64,000 nucleotides of DNA from Chiayiivirga sp. (GTDB lineage: Bacteria > Pseudomonadota > Gammaproteobacteria > Xanthomonadales > Xanthomonadaceae): contig JALCLA010000002.1 of NCBI GenBank assembly GCA_022647565.1, positions 1 through 64,000 of the forward strand, read 5' to 3'. The position numbers and the translations under genes were made by a program. Shown one piece after another: positions 13,838 through 21,518 of the stretch. The notes beneath the pieces were generated by a model that saw nothing but the letters and a program-made list of their open reading frames with translations, was not told the DNA's origin and searched no databases. The stretch's first letter is position 1; every line of letters starts with the position of its first letter.

Positions 13838-15925
13838 CTAGCCGCCACGCAGGAAGCGCACGCGCGCACCGTCAACCAGGTTGATGGCGCCACTCTCGAT
13901 GGCGATGGGCGCCGCGGTGATGGCCGTGGCAGGCACGGGCATCCGGCCTACCAACGTTTGCCCAACAAGGTTGAGAGTAATCGCGTCGAAGTTGCCAGGT
14001 GTTCCGCCGGTCGCAGTCGTGGCCTGATACTCCAGCGCGGCATTGCCGGCGGCGATGGCTTCGGCGCCGGTGCCACGGGTGATGACAAACTCAATCGAGG
14101 CATGTTCCGGCACCGCGGTGCCGAGCGTATTAGTCAGGCTGAGTTCGAAGCAGCCGGCGAAGTTTTCGGTGCCACCGCACGCTTCGAACGTGGCATTGGG
14201 TGCCGTGGGCAAGAAGAACTCAGGCGCGGGCGGACCACGTGGATCGTCCAGCGTATAGGCCGCGTTCTCATCACCGAACACGATCACGCCGATGGCGGTA
14301 TTCGCGAGGCTCAGTGCGACATGGTCGCGGCGGTCCTGGGTCTGTTGGTTGACTGAGACCAGTTGCGCCACCGTCATTGTGCTACTTGCGATCGGGCCGC
14401 CACCGAGATCGAACAGGTTGTTCGGCGCCAGGATGCTGCCGGGGAAGGGCGCCATCGTTGTCGCCGGGATGATGGCCGGCGCCGAGTAGTAGTAGGGATT
14501 GGTCAGTGTGGGGCCGGATTCATCGCTCAGGCTGATGTAGCGATCCAGATCGTTGTCGAAAGTGTTCGCTGCCGTGGTGCTGCCACCGACCGTGATTGTT
14601 CCGAATGTGGCTCCGACGGAGTTGTGATTGAGGAACTCGATGCCGTAGCCGTCGGTGGACACGGCATTGCCGTTGAAGGTGTTGCCGGTGATGGAGATGT
14701 TCTCCAGCGTGATCGGCGCGTCGGGCGGATCGTTGGTGAACACCGTCTTGTTGCTGACGATGATGTGGCTGAACTCGGAGGCACTGGTAAGCGGGTTGAA
14801 AGTGTTGCCACTGATGGTGACGGCCGGGTAGTTCTGCGCGAACACGCCAATATTCAGACCCAGTTCGGGAATCGGAGCACCGGGATTGGTGCCACCGAAC
14901 TGATTGCCGGAAACCGTGGTCGCCACGTAGCCGTTCGGGCCCGCGCCCACCTGGGTATTGTTGATCAGGCGAAGACCCGGAAATGCCGGGGCTTGGCCGG
15001 GGAAGAAGTCGTTGTTGCTTACGGTAACCGTGGTCGTACCACCGGAGCTGTTGTTGTAGCTACCGACCTGCACGCCGCCGAAACGGAAGGTGTTGTTGTC
15101 GACGAGGCTGGTGCCGCTGACACCGTCGAGCTTGAGGTCGTGGTTGATGGTGCCGATGTCAGACCCCGTGACCGTCACCGCCGCATTGCGCGCGTCGACA
15201 CCGGCCCGGAAGAACACACCCGGACTCGGGATCGGCGTGCCGTCGATGCGCACGTTCTGCACCGTCACGCCAAAATGCGGGCCGACCGTCGGATTCACCA
15301 TGATCGCGTTGCGCTCGGCATAGGCCGGTTGCGGCGGCGCGGTGGCCTCAACTCGCACCAAGGTGTTGCGCACGATCAGATTGTTGGCGCTGAACGCTGG
15401 TGACGCTTGCGATTCAGCGCGAATCCCCTGGCGCGTATTGGCGAAGTCGACGAAGACAATCAGGCTCTCAATGATCACATTCGGCGCGCGCACCGTGATC
15501 ACGTCCCGATCAGCGCCCCCATTTACCGAGCGGATCGTGGTGCGGTTGCCGACATTGGGGTTGCTGCCGTTGCCGGTGATAGTGACCGACTTGGTGAGAA
15601 CCAGGTTCTCGGCATATACCTGCGGCGTGATGTCGAGGAACTGGATATCGTCGCCAGTTGCATTGGCCTGCGTAAGCGCGTAGGTGATGGTGGCGCAGGG
15701 AGACCCGCTGGAACACGCACCTCCATCGGTGCCTGTCTTGACCACGTAGCGAGTGATGGCGGCAGCGTCCCCGAGCATGGCCAAGCCCACGGCCAATGCG
15801 CTGATCGCGCCCAGCACTCGCGCAAAGATCGATCGTGGTCGTCCGTCGCCCGGCCTACACGACGCGGCGACGGAACGTGCCTCGTGACCTACAGCAATCG
15901 AGATCGGTGTGAGTACAGTGCGCAT
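13838..15925 (-). CDS. N-terminal part of the giant beta-helix/Ig-like surface protein, ended by in-frame TAG
   Basis: 695 codons to a TAG stop. The start chosen is ATG 15925 (MRTVLTPISI). An upstream in-frame ATG at 16087 gives a cysteine-rich leader that does not look natural. Residues 1-56 form a long signal peptide: an extended basic N-region, a hydrophobic core at about 38-51 (GAISALAVGLAMLG) and cleavage after DAAA. Residues from about 57 to 470 are right-handed parallel beta-helix, opening with TRYVVKTGTDGG and CATITYAL as in pectate-lyase-like and PbH1 proteins, with repeated SGNxF and SNNxF rungs. A beta-sandwich segment follows and is cut mid-strand by the TAG (RFLRGG, stop, YTVATRLIG). 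The downstream frame continues the same fold without a break. This is therefore probably one gene with a nonsense change or a sequence error. Confidence 0.8.
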   Translation of the reverse strand: MRTVLTPISIAVGHEARSVAASCRPGDGRPRSIFARVLGAISALAVGLAMLGDAAAITRYVVKTGTDGGACSSGSPCATITYALTQANATGDDIQFLDITPQVYAENLVLTKSVTITGNGSNPNVGNRTTIRSVNGGADRDVITVRAPNVIIESLIVFVDFANTRQGIRAESQASPAFSANNLIVRNTLVRVEATAPPQPAYAERNAIMVNPTVGPHFGVTVQNVRIDGTPIPSPGVFFRAGVDARNAAVTVTGSDIGTINHDLKLDGVSGTSLVDNNTFRFGGVQVGSYNNSSGGTTTVTVSNNDFFPGQAPAFPGLRLINNTQVGAGPNGYVATTVSGNQFGGTNPGAPIPELGLNIGVFAQNYPAVTISGNTFNPLTSASEFSHIIVSNKTVFTNDPPDAPITLENISITGNTFNGNAVSTDGYGIEFLNHNSVGATFGTITVGGSTTAANTFDNDLDRYISLSDESGPTLTNPYYYSAPAIIPATTMAPFPGSILAPNNLFDLGGGPIASSTMTVAQLVSVNQQTQDRRDHVALSLANTAIGVIVFGDENAAYTLDDPRGPPAPEFFLPTAPNATFEACGGTENFAGCFELSLTNTLGTAVPEHASIEFVITRGTGAEAIAAGNAALEYQATTATGGTPGNFDAITLNLVGQTLVGRMPVPATAITAAPIAIESGAINLVDGARVRFLRGG

Positions 15926-16400
15926 GGCTTCGTTCTCGTAAGCAGATCGAGTGGAACAGCAAGAAATCGACGAGCTCGCAAGCTCGGAACAAGGGTCGGC
16001 GTGTGCGTTGCATTGGACGCGTCGCGCTTCGAAGGGATTTGTAATCCAACGCCACGTTGCGTGGCGGTCTCGACTAAGTCTGAGCATCTCGATGTCCCCT
16101 GTATTGGCTGGAGCAGCGCGCTACGTTCCAAGAACGTGACGCAACCAGCACTTTCCCCACAGGCACCATACAACACGTCACCTCGGTAGTTGCAAGCCCC
16201 CCGGGGGTAGGAATTTGTCACCTGCCCAAGCCGCACGGGACGCGATCTAATGCGCTGCCGCGGGCGTTCTTTTGGGGTGTGTCTGCCGCTCGCGGCAACG
16301 TCGCGCATTCTCTCGACCGGCGCTGCCGTGGCGGATCGGCAGGCGCGGTGAGCGACGTGGCTCGAAGTCGCATGACAGGCTTGCAAACATTGGTGACAGG
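15926..16400. promoter_or_regulatory. Divergent intergenic region between the giant protein gene and the LuxR-type regulator
   Basis: 475 bp without a convincing gene. It should contain both divergent promoters, but no clear -35/-10 pair was recognised. It contains a perfect inverted repeat ACGTTC-CAA-GAACGT at 16123-16137 and a smaller one (GGATT-TGT-AATCC) near 16034. These are candidate regulator sites. The assignment to the adjacent LuxR-type protein is a guess from proximity. Confidence 0.4.
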
Positions 16401-17585
16401 ATGATGTCGGCTCGCACCGAAGCCTTGCTCGGCGCCGTGGCACCGCTGCACGACGCGCCGCAAGATGCGGCGGTGTGGCAGCGTGCGCTCGGCTTGCTGG
16501 CCGCCACCATCCCGTGTGGTCAGGTGGCGCTGGTGGAGCGCACCGGCGCGGCCACGAACGGGGAACTGGGGTTCGTCGCCGGCACCGATACGCGCTTCCT
16601 CGACGAATACCGGCGCGAGTTCCATCGCGTCGATCCGTTCGCGCGCGAGGAAGTGGTGGCGCAGTTGCATGACCTGGGGCGCGTGGCGCACTCGTCCGAG
16701 GTAGTGCGCGATGTCGAATTGCAGCACAGTCCGTTCTACCAGCAATTCCTCAGCCGGCATGGGGACCTGTTCCATGGGCTGGGCGGTTCGTTCGCGCTGT
16801 GCGAGCGAAGCCATGCGCAACTGTGGCTGTTGCGTCCGCGCGGCCAGGGCTTCGACGAGGACGAGCGGCGTCGGCTCGACGTGTTCTTCGCGCACGCGCG
16901 CAGCGCGCTGCGGCAGCGCCGATGGCAGGCGCGAATCAAGCGCGAACGCGACGCGGCCCTGGCCTGGATGGACGGCTGGGCCGATGCGAGTTTCGTGCTG
17001 GATGCGAACGGCGGGCTGGTGGTGGCGAACCTGGTCGGCGAGCGCGTGCTGCGCGCCGGGAACTGGCTGCGCTTGCAGGATGCACGAGTGTGCGCGGCAC
17101 GCGGCGAGGCAGGCGACTGGGTGCGGACCACGCTGGCCTCGATGCTGCGAGCGCCACGCGAGGGCCACGCGGACAGCGCCCGCTGTGTTGCGCTCAAGGG
17201 CGAAGGCGGCGCGGCGCTGTACGCCGTGTTCACCCGGTTGCCGCCGGCGCAGGCCAGCTCCACCGACGACAGTCCGCGCTTTGGCCTGATCCTGCGCGAC
17301 CCGCGCCAGGCGCGACCGCAACCCGATGCACGGCAATTGCACGATCTGTTCGGCCTGACCGCCGCCGAATCCCGCATCGCCAACGCCTTGCTTGCCGGGC
17401 AGACGGTCGAGACCATCGCGCGCGACGCCAGCGTACGCCGCGACACGGTGCGCGCTCACGTCAAGCGCATGTTGTCCAAGACCGGCACCCGCCGCCAAAG
17501 CGACCTGCTCAAGCTGCTGGTGAAGACCTTGCCGAATCTGCGCAGCCTCAGCGGAGCAAGCGAGGCAGGTGACGCGGCGGAGTAA
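16401..17585 (+). CDS. LuxR-family helix-turn-helix transcriptional regulator
   Basis: 394 residues. The C-terminal part (about 318-375) is a LuxR/GerE DNA-binding domain: FGLTAAESRIANALLAGQ, then VETIARDASVRRDTVRAHVKRML, followed by a KTGTRRQSDLLKLL tail. The N-terminal 300 residues are not a receiver domain (no phospho-acceptor Asp pattern). They resemble the uncharacterised sensor-like region of stand-alone Xanthomonadales LuxR proteins, possibly PAS-like around 185-300. Start is ATG 16401 or the adjacent ATG 16404, with GACAGG just upstream. It is divergent from the giant surface protein gene, so regulation of that gene is possible but unproven. It is followed directly by the 123-bp repeat array. 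Confidence 0.85.
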   Translation: MMSARTEALLGAVAPLHDAPQDAAVWQRALGLLAATIPCGQVALVERTGAATNGELGFVAGTDTRFLDEYRREFHRVDPFAREEVVAQLHDLGRVAHSSEVVRDVELQHSPFYQQFLSRHGDLFHGLGGSFALCERSHAQLWLLRPRGQGFDEDERRRLDVFFAHARSALRQRRWQARIKRERDAALAWMDGWADASFVLDANGGLVVANLVGERVLRAGNWLRLQDARVCAARGEAGDWVRTTLASMLRAPREGHADSARCVALKGEGGAALYAVFTRLPPAQASSTDDSPRFGLILRDPRQARPQPDARQLHDLFGLTAAESRIANALLAGQTVETIARDASVRRDTVRAHVKRMLSKTGTRRQSDLLKLLVKTLPNLRSLSGASEAGDAAE

Positions 17586-17634
17586 GGGCGCGGCGCGAGT
17601 GGTGACCCTTTGGCTTGGCTGCGCTGCTCGTGGT

Positions 17635-18618
17635 GATCCTTCGACTTCGCTGCGCTACGCTCAGGATGAGCGGGGGCGCGAAATGCATGAGGCGGCGTAG
17701 CAGCGAGGTAGAACCACGCTCAGGTCATGGTTCGACTTCGGCCGCCTTGCTCGCGGTGATCCTTCGACTTCGCTGCGCTACGCTCAGGATGAGCGGGGGA
17801 GCGAAATGCATGAGGCGGCGTAGCAGCGAGGTAGAACCACGCTCAGGTAATGGTTCGACTTCGGCCGCCTTGCTCTTGGGGATCCTTCGACTTCGCTGCG
17901 CTACGCTCAGGATGAGCGGATGTGCGAAATGCATGGGGCGGCGTAGCGGCGAGGTCGAATCACGCTCAGGCAATGGTTCGACTTCGGCCGCCTTGCTCTT
18001 GGGGATCCTTCGACTTCGCTGCGCTACGCTCAGGATGAGCGGATGTGCGAAACGCATGGGGCGACGAAGCGGTGAAGTCGAACCACGCTCAGGTAATGGT
18101 TCGACTTCGGCCGCCTTGTTCGCGGTGATCCTTCGACTTCGCTGCGCTACGCTCAGGATGAGCGGAGGTGCGAAACGCATGGGGCGGCGTAGCGGCGAGG
18201 TCGAACCACGCTCAGGTAATGGTTCGACTTCGGCCGCCTTGCTCGCGGTGATCCTTCGACTTCGCTGCGCTACGCTCAGGATGAGCGGGGGAGCGAAATG
18301 CATGGGGCGGCGTAGCAGCGAGGTAGAACCACGCTCAGGTAATGGTTCGACTTCGGCCGCCTTGCTCGCTGTGGTCCTTCGACTTCGCTGCGCTACGCTC
18401 AGGATGAGCGGGGGAGCGAAATGCATGGGGCGGCGTAGCAGCGAGGTAGAACCACGCTCAGGTAATGGTTCGACTTCGGCCGCCTTGCTCGCGGCGGTCC
18501 TTCGACTTCGCTGCGCTACGCTAAGGATGAGCGGGGGCGCGAAATGCATGAGGCGGCGTAGCAGCGAGGTAGAACCACGCTCAGGTAATGGTTCGACTTC
18601 GGCCGCTTCGCTGCGCCC
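17635..18618. repeat. 123-bp tandem array, eight units, with hairpin in each unit
   Basis: The GATCCT/GGTCCT landmark recurs at 17635, 17758, 17881, 18004, 18127, 18250, 18373 and 18496, giving an exact 123-bp period. Each unit joins a CTTCGACTTCGCTGCGC...CAGGATGAGCG element to a stem-loop with arms GTCGAACCA and TGGTTCGAC around an 11-nt loop (perfect at 18077-18105; most other units have one mismatch, GTAGAACCA). Units differ by a few substitutions and the last unit degenerates. This resembles a clustered REP/palindromic-unit array. Confidence 0.92.
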
Positions 18619-18660
18619 GCTCATCCTGAGCGTAGGCCCGACGGGCCGAAGTCGAAGGAT
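18616..18660. repeat. Left 45-bp inverted repeat flanking the GIY-YIG gene
   Basis: A REP-like element of the form CCCGCTCATCCTGAGCG...GAAGTCGAAGGAT with an internal GGCCC/GGGCC stem. Its reverse complement matches the element at 19028-19072 at 43 of 45 positions. Confidence 0.85.
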
Positions 18661-18711
18661 CACGATGGGCGTGGCGAGTTGCGGTGAAGTCGAACCGCAC
18701 GAGAGTCATGC

Positions 18712-19017
18712 TCACCTGCCGGGCTCGCGTTGATGCCGGTGCTTGCCCCGCGCCAACTGCCCGAGGCGCGTCCAGTCTCCCTGGACCAAGGCGAGCTTCT
18801 TGGCTCGGCTCCACCCCTTGATCTGTCGCTCGACGGCAAAGGCCTCGTCACGCGTCTGGAAGTCTTGAGACCAAAGCAGACGGATCGGACGACGTTGTGC
18901 GGTGTAGCCTGCGATGCTGCCGGCGTGATGACTGGCGATGCGCTGCTCCAGGTCTTCGGTGTGGCCGACATAGAACGAACCGTCGGAACATTGAAGCAGA
19001 TATGTCCAGAAGGCCAT
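18712..19017 (-). CDS. GIY-YIG family nuclease (small, UPF0213/YhbQ-like)
   Basis: 101 residues from ATG 19017 to TGA at 18712-18714. The N-terminus MAFWTYLLQCSDGSFYVGHT carries the YLL...FYVG version of the GIY-YIG signature. It is followed by the conserved basic region with HHAGSIAGYTAQRRPIRLLW and the catalytic-type Glu in DEAFAVERQIKGWSRAKK. Size and motifs match single-domain GIY-YIG proteins of unknown cellular role. An upstream in-frame extension runs through repeat DNA and is not believed. The gene sits between two 45-bp inverted REP-like elements and next to the 123-bp array, which suggests a link with repeat spread (inference). Confidence 0.85.
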   Translation of the reverse strand: MAFWTYLLQCSDGSFYVGHTEDLEQRIASHHAGSIAGYTAQRRPIRLLWSQDFQTRDEAFAVERQIKGWSRAKKLALVQGDWTRLGQLARGKHRHQREPGR

Positions 19018-19027
19018 CTTTGTACGC

Positions 19028-19072
19028 GTCCTTCGACTTCGGCCCTTCGGGCCTACGCTCAGGATGAGCGGG
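19028..19072. repeat. Right 45-bp inverted repeat flanking the GIY-YIG gene
   Basis: Mirror copy of 18616-18660. The two mismatches are at the outer base and in the internal loop (CCCTTCGGG against CCCGTCGGG). It starts 11 bp upstream of the GIY-YIG start codon, so it may carry part of the promoter or leader. Confidence 0.85.
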
Positions 19073-19108
19073 ATCTGGGGGTTTCTCGATTTCTCGATTT
19101 CTCGATTT

Positions 19109-19194
19109 ATGGTTCGGCTCCGCCACCACACAGCCCGCTCATCCTGAGCGTAGCGAAGCGAAGTCGATGGACGCGATGACCTCCAAGCATCACC
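19109..19194. repeat. 86-bp direct repeat, copy 1
   Basis: Runs from ATGGTTCGGCTCCGCC to AAGCATCACC and contains a CTCATCCTGAGCGTAGCG REP-like core. Copy 2 is at 19276-19361 and differs at only a few positions. Confidence 0.85.
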
Positions 19195-19268
19195 CGCAGA
19201 TATCCGCTCATCCCGCAGATATGCATCCATCCCGCAGATATGCATCCATCCCGCCGACATCCGCTCAT
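19193..19268. repeat. Four 19-bp tandem units
   Basis: Units at 19193-19211, 19212-19230, 19231-19249 and 19250-19268, with consensus CCCGCAGATATGCATCCAT. The two inner units are identical and the outer two end in CCGCTCAT. There are no unique spacers, so this is not CRISPR. Confidence 0.9.
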
Positions 19269-19275
19269 CCCCAGC

Positions 19276-19361
19276 ATGGTTCGACTCCGCCACCACACAA
19301 CCCGCTCATCCTGAGCGTAGCGAAGCGAAGTCGAAGGACGTGATTACATCTGAGCATCACC
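19276..19361. repeat. 86-bp direct repeat, copy 2
   Basis: Same length as 19109-19194. It overlaps the last bases of the S9 peptidase gene, whose stop is at 19357-19359. The two copies bracket the 19-bp array. Confidence 0.85.
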
Positions 19362-21518
19362 CTCCGAGGTGTTGTTTCAGCCAGGCATTCACCGTGTCGT
19401 GCCAGAGCACGCTGTTGTGCGGCTTGAGCACCCAGTGGTTCTCGTCCGGGAAGTAGAGGAACTTCGAATCGATGCCGCGGCGCTGCAGCGCGGTGAAGGT
19501 GGCGATGCCCTGCTCCGCCGGAATGCGGAAGTCGAGCTGGCCCTGCACCACCAGCATCGGCACCTTCCACTTCGATACGTGATTCACCGGGTTGAATTTC
19601 TCGTACTCGGCCGGCTTATCAAACGGCGTGCCGCCGTGTTCCCATTCGTCGAACCAGAGTTCTTCGGTGCTGTAGCCCATCGAGCGTGCGTCGAACACGC
19701 CATCGTGGTTGACCAGGCACTTCCACGGCGAGTTGCCGTCGGCATCAAACCAGTTGCCGGCGATCCAGTTGATCATGTAGCCGCCGTAGCTGGCGCCCAG
19801 CGCGCAGGCCTTGCTGCCGTCGAGGAAGTCATACTTCGCCAGCGCGTGCGCCCAGCCCTTCTGCAGGTCCACCAGCGGCTTGCCGCCCCAGTCGCCCGAG
19901 ATCGAGTCGGTGAATTGCTGGCCGTAGCCGGTGGAGCCGTGGAAATCGATGAACACCACCGCGTAGCCCTGGCCCGCGTAGGTCTGCGGGTTCCAGCGGT
20001 AGTGGAAGCTGTTGTCCATCGAGCCCTGCGGGCCGCCGTGGATGATGAAGGCGGTGGGGTATTTCCTGCCGGGCTCGAAGTTCCAGGGCTTCACCACGTA
20101 GCCGTGCACGGTTTCGTCGTTCCATCCCGGGAAGGCGAACTGCTCGAATGCGCCGAAGCGGATGTCGGCCAGCGAGTCGGCGTTGAAGTGGGAGATCTGG
20201 CGCGCCTTCGAGCCATCGGCACGCGCGAGGAACAACTGCGCCGGACCCTGCAGCGTGCTGCGGCTGAAGACGAGCGTGTTGCCACGCACATCGAAGGCCT
20301 CGATCTTGCCCTCGCCCGCCACGCCTTCCACTTCGCCGTTGTCGAGGCGCAGCGCGAACAGCGGATGGCGGCCCAGTTCATAGGCGGTGGTGTAGAGGCG
20401 CTTGCCGTCGCGCGAGAGCACGATGCCGTCGGCCGAGGCATCCCAGCGCGGGGCAAGTTCGCGCGTGCTGCCCTTGGCCAGGTCCATCGCCATCAACGCG
20501 AATCGATCGGCCTCGAATCCCGGTCGAGTCATCGCGCGGTAGTACAGGGTCTTGCCGTCGGCGCTGAACACCGGCGCGGCATCCCACGCCGGATTGCTTT
20601 CGGTCAGGTTCTTCGGCGCGGCGCTGCCGTCGGCGGGCGCGAGGAAGATATCGAAGTTGGTCGACCAGGCTTCGGTGCGACCCGCAATGCGCGCGTTGAA
20701 CGCCAGCGACTTGCCGTCCGGAGACCACGCATACTCGGTGGCATCGCCGAAGGGCTTGGATGGCACGTCGCCGTCGATGCCGCGGCTCACGCGCGTCGGT
20801 TCGGCCACTGCCTTGCCATCGGAATCAAGCTTTGCCGTGAACAGCTGATTGCGACGGCCATCGAACCAGGTGTCCCAGTGGCGGATGAAGAGCTGGTCGA
20901 ACACGACACCGCTGGATTTCTTCGCGGCCATTCTCGTCGAGACGCTGCTTGGTGCAAGCGAGGTTGCCGCAGTCATCGAACACTTCGAGGCTGAACGCGA
21001 GCGCATCGCCCTGCGGCGAGCCTGTAGCTGCCGACGTCGAGCGCGTAGCTCGTCACGGGCTGCGCATCGCCGCCGGCGGCCGGGCACGCCAGACCTGCAT
21101 CGAGCCCGACTTGGACGAGAGGAAGTAGACCGACTTGCCGTCCGCGCTCCACTGCGGATTGACCCGTTCGCGCCTTCCGGGCTCAGCTTGCGCGCCGTCG
21201 CGCCGGGCTTGGCGGGCATGATCCAGAGCGAGGTCGTGGCCTTGTTCGCGGCGAAATCGACTTGGCGCAGCGCGTACACCAGGGCGTTCGCGTCCGGCGA
21301 GAGTGTCGGCTCGGACACGCGATCGAAGGTGACGAGATCGCGCACGTCGAGGCCGCGCGGCTGGGCGTTGTCGCCTGCAGACCCGACGCTGCGCGTAAGC
21401 TGCGCGAAGGGCAAGCAAGCTCCGCTCGCGATCCGGGAGAGCAGCGGAGCAAGCTCCGCTCTACGAATCCGGGACGGCAGCGGAGCAAGCTCCGCGCGAA
21501 AGTCGTGTCCGTCTTCAT
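19357..21518 (-). pseudogene. S9 family prolyl oligopeptidase-type peptidase, frameshifted in the N-terminal half
   Basis: Serine peptidase expected to cleave peptides in the periplasm. The C-terminal catalytic domain is intact in one frame: AFIIHGGPQG, nucleophile Ser in GASYGGYMI, Asp in VQGQLDFRIP, His in PDENHWVLK, stop 19357. The N-terminal beta-propeller starts with RGLDVRDLVTFDRVSEPTLSPD but then changes frame several times between about 20950 and 21170: VNPQWSADGKSVYFLSS lies in a second frame, and GGDAQPVTSYALDVGSYRL in a third. The proposed start is ATG 21518 (MKTDTTFAR), whose ATGA would overlap the stop of the upstream OPT gene. REP-like hairpins occupy the expected signal-peptide region. 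The indels may be sequencing errors rather than decay. Confidence 0.75.
21411..21495. repeat. GCGGAGCAAGCTCCGC hairpin repeats
   Basis: Two perfect 16-bp copies (21444-21459 and 21480-21495) with stems GCGGAG/CTCCGC, plus a degenerate copy at 21411-21426. Each perfect copy is preceded by TCCGGGAnnGCA. This looks like a second REP family, placed in the 5' part of the S9 peptidase gene. Confidence 0.8.

Larger units (their letters stand above)
17586..18711. other. Non-coding interval filled by REP-like repeats
   Basis: The 1.1-kb gap between the luxR-type gene and the GIY-YIG gene is almost entirely repeat DNA: the 123-bp tandem array and then one inverted 45-bp element. Long frames are open on both strands here only because 123 is a multiple of three. 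Their products are low-complexity repeats without recognisable domains or start signals, so no gene is called. Confidence 0.75.
19018..19356. other. Repeat-rich interval upstream of the GIY-YIG gene
   Basis: The 339 bp between the GIY-YIG start and the end of the S9 peptidase gene hold only repeats: the right 45-bp inverted element (19028-19072), three copies of TTTCTCGA (19082-19105), an 86-bp direct repeat, four 19-bp units and two further REP-like CTCATCCTGAGCGTAGCG elements. No gene was seen. Confidence 0.75.

Noticed and set aside
13838..13840. TAG decoded as pyrrolysine or another recoded amino acid
   Set aside because: Other genes in the window end normally at TAG (the OPT-independent examples at 40656 and 45641), and no recoding machinery is visible.
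13838..13860. Ubiquitin-like LRGG end before the TAG
   Set aside because: Four residues in a beta-rich secreted domain; no ubiquitin-fold region precedes them.
16218..17498. Minus-strand 426-codon frame opposite the LuxR-type gene
   Set aside because: Antisense shadow in high-GC DNA; the plus frame has a clear HTH domain and family similarity.
17615..18733. Long open frames on both strands through the 123-bp array (372 and 312 codons)
   Set aside because: The period is divisible by three, so any open unit stays open. Products are simple repeats, both strands are open at once and no start signal is present.
19193..19268. Possible CRISPR array (four 19-bp units)
   Set aside because: Units are contiguous with no variable spacers and there are no cas genes nearby.
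19276..19300. tRNA or tmRNA 3'-end remnant (GGTTCGACTCC...CCACCA-like)
   Set aside because: The T-loop-like string has no matching stem or upstream tRNA body and occurs within an 86-bp repeat, so it is probably chance.
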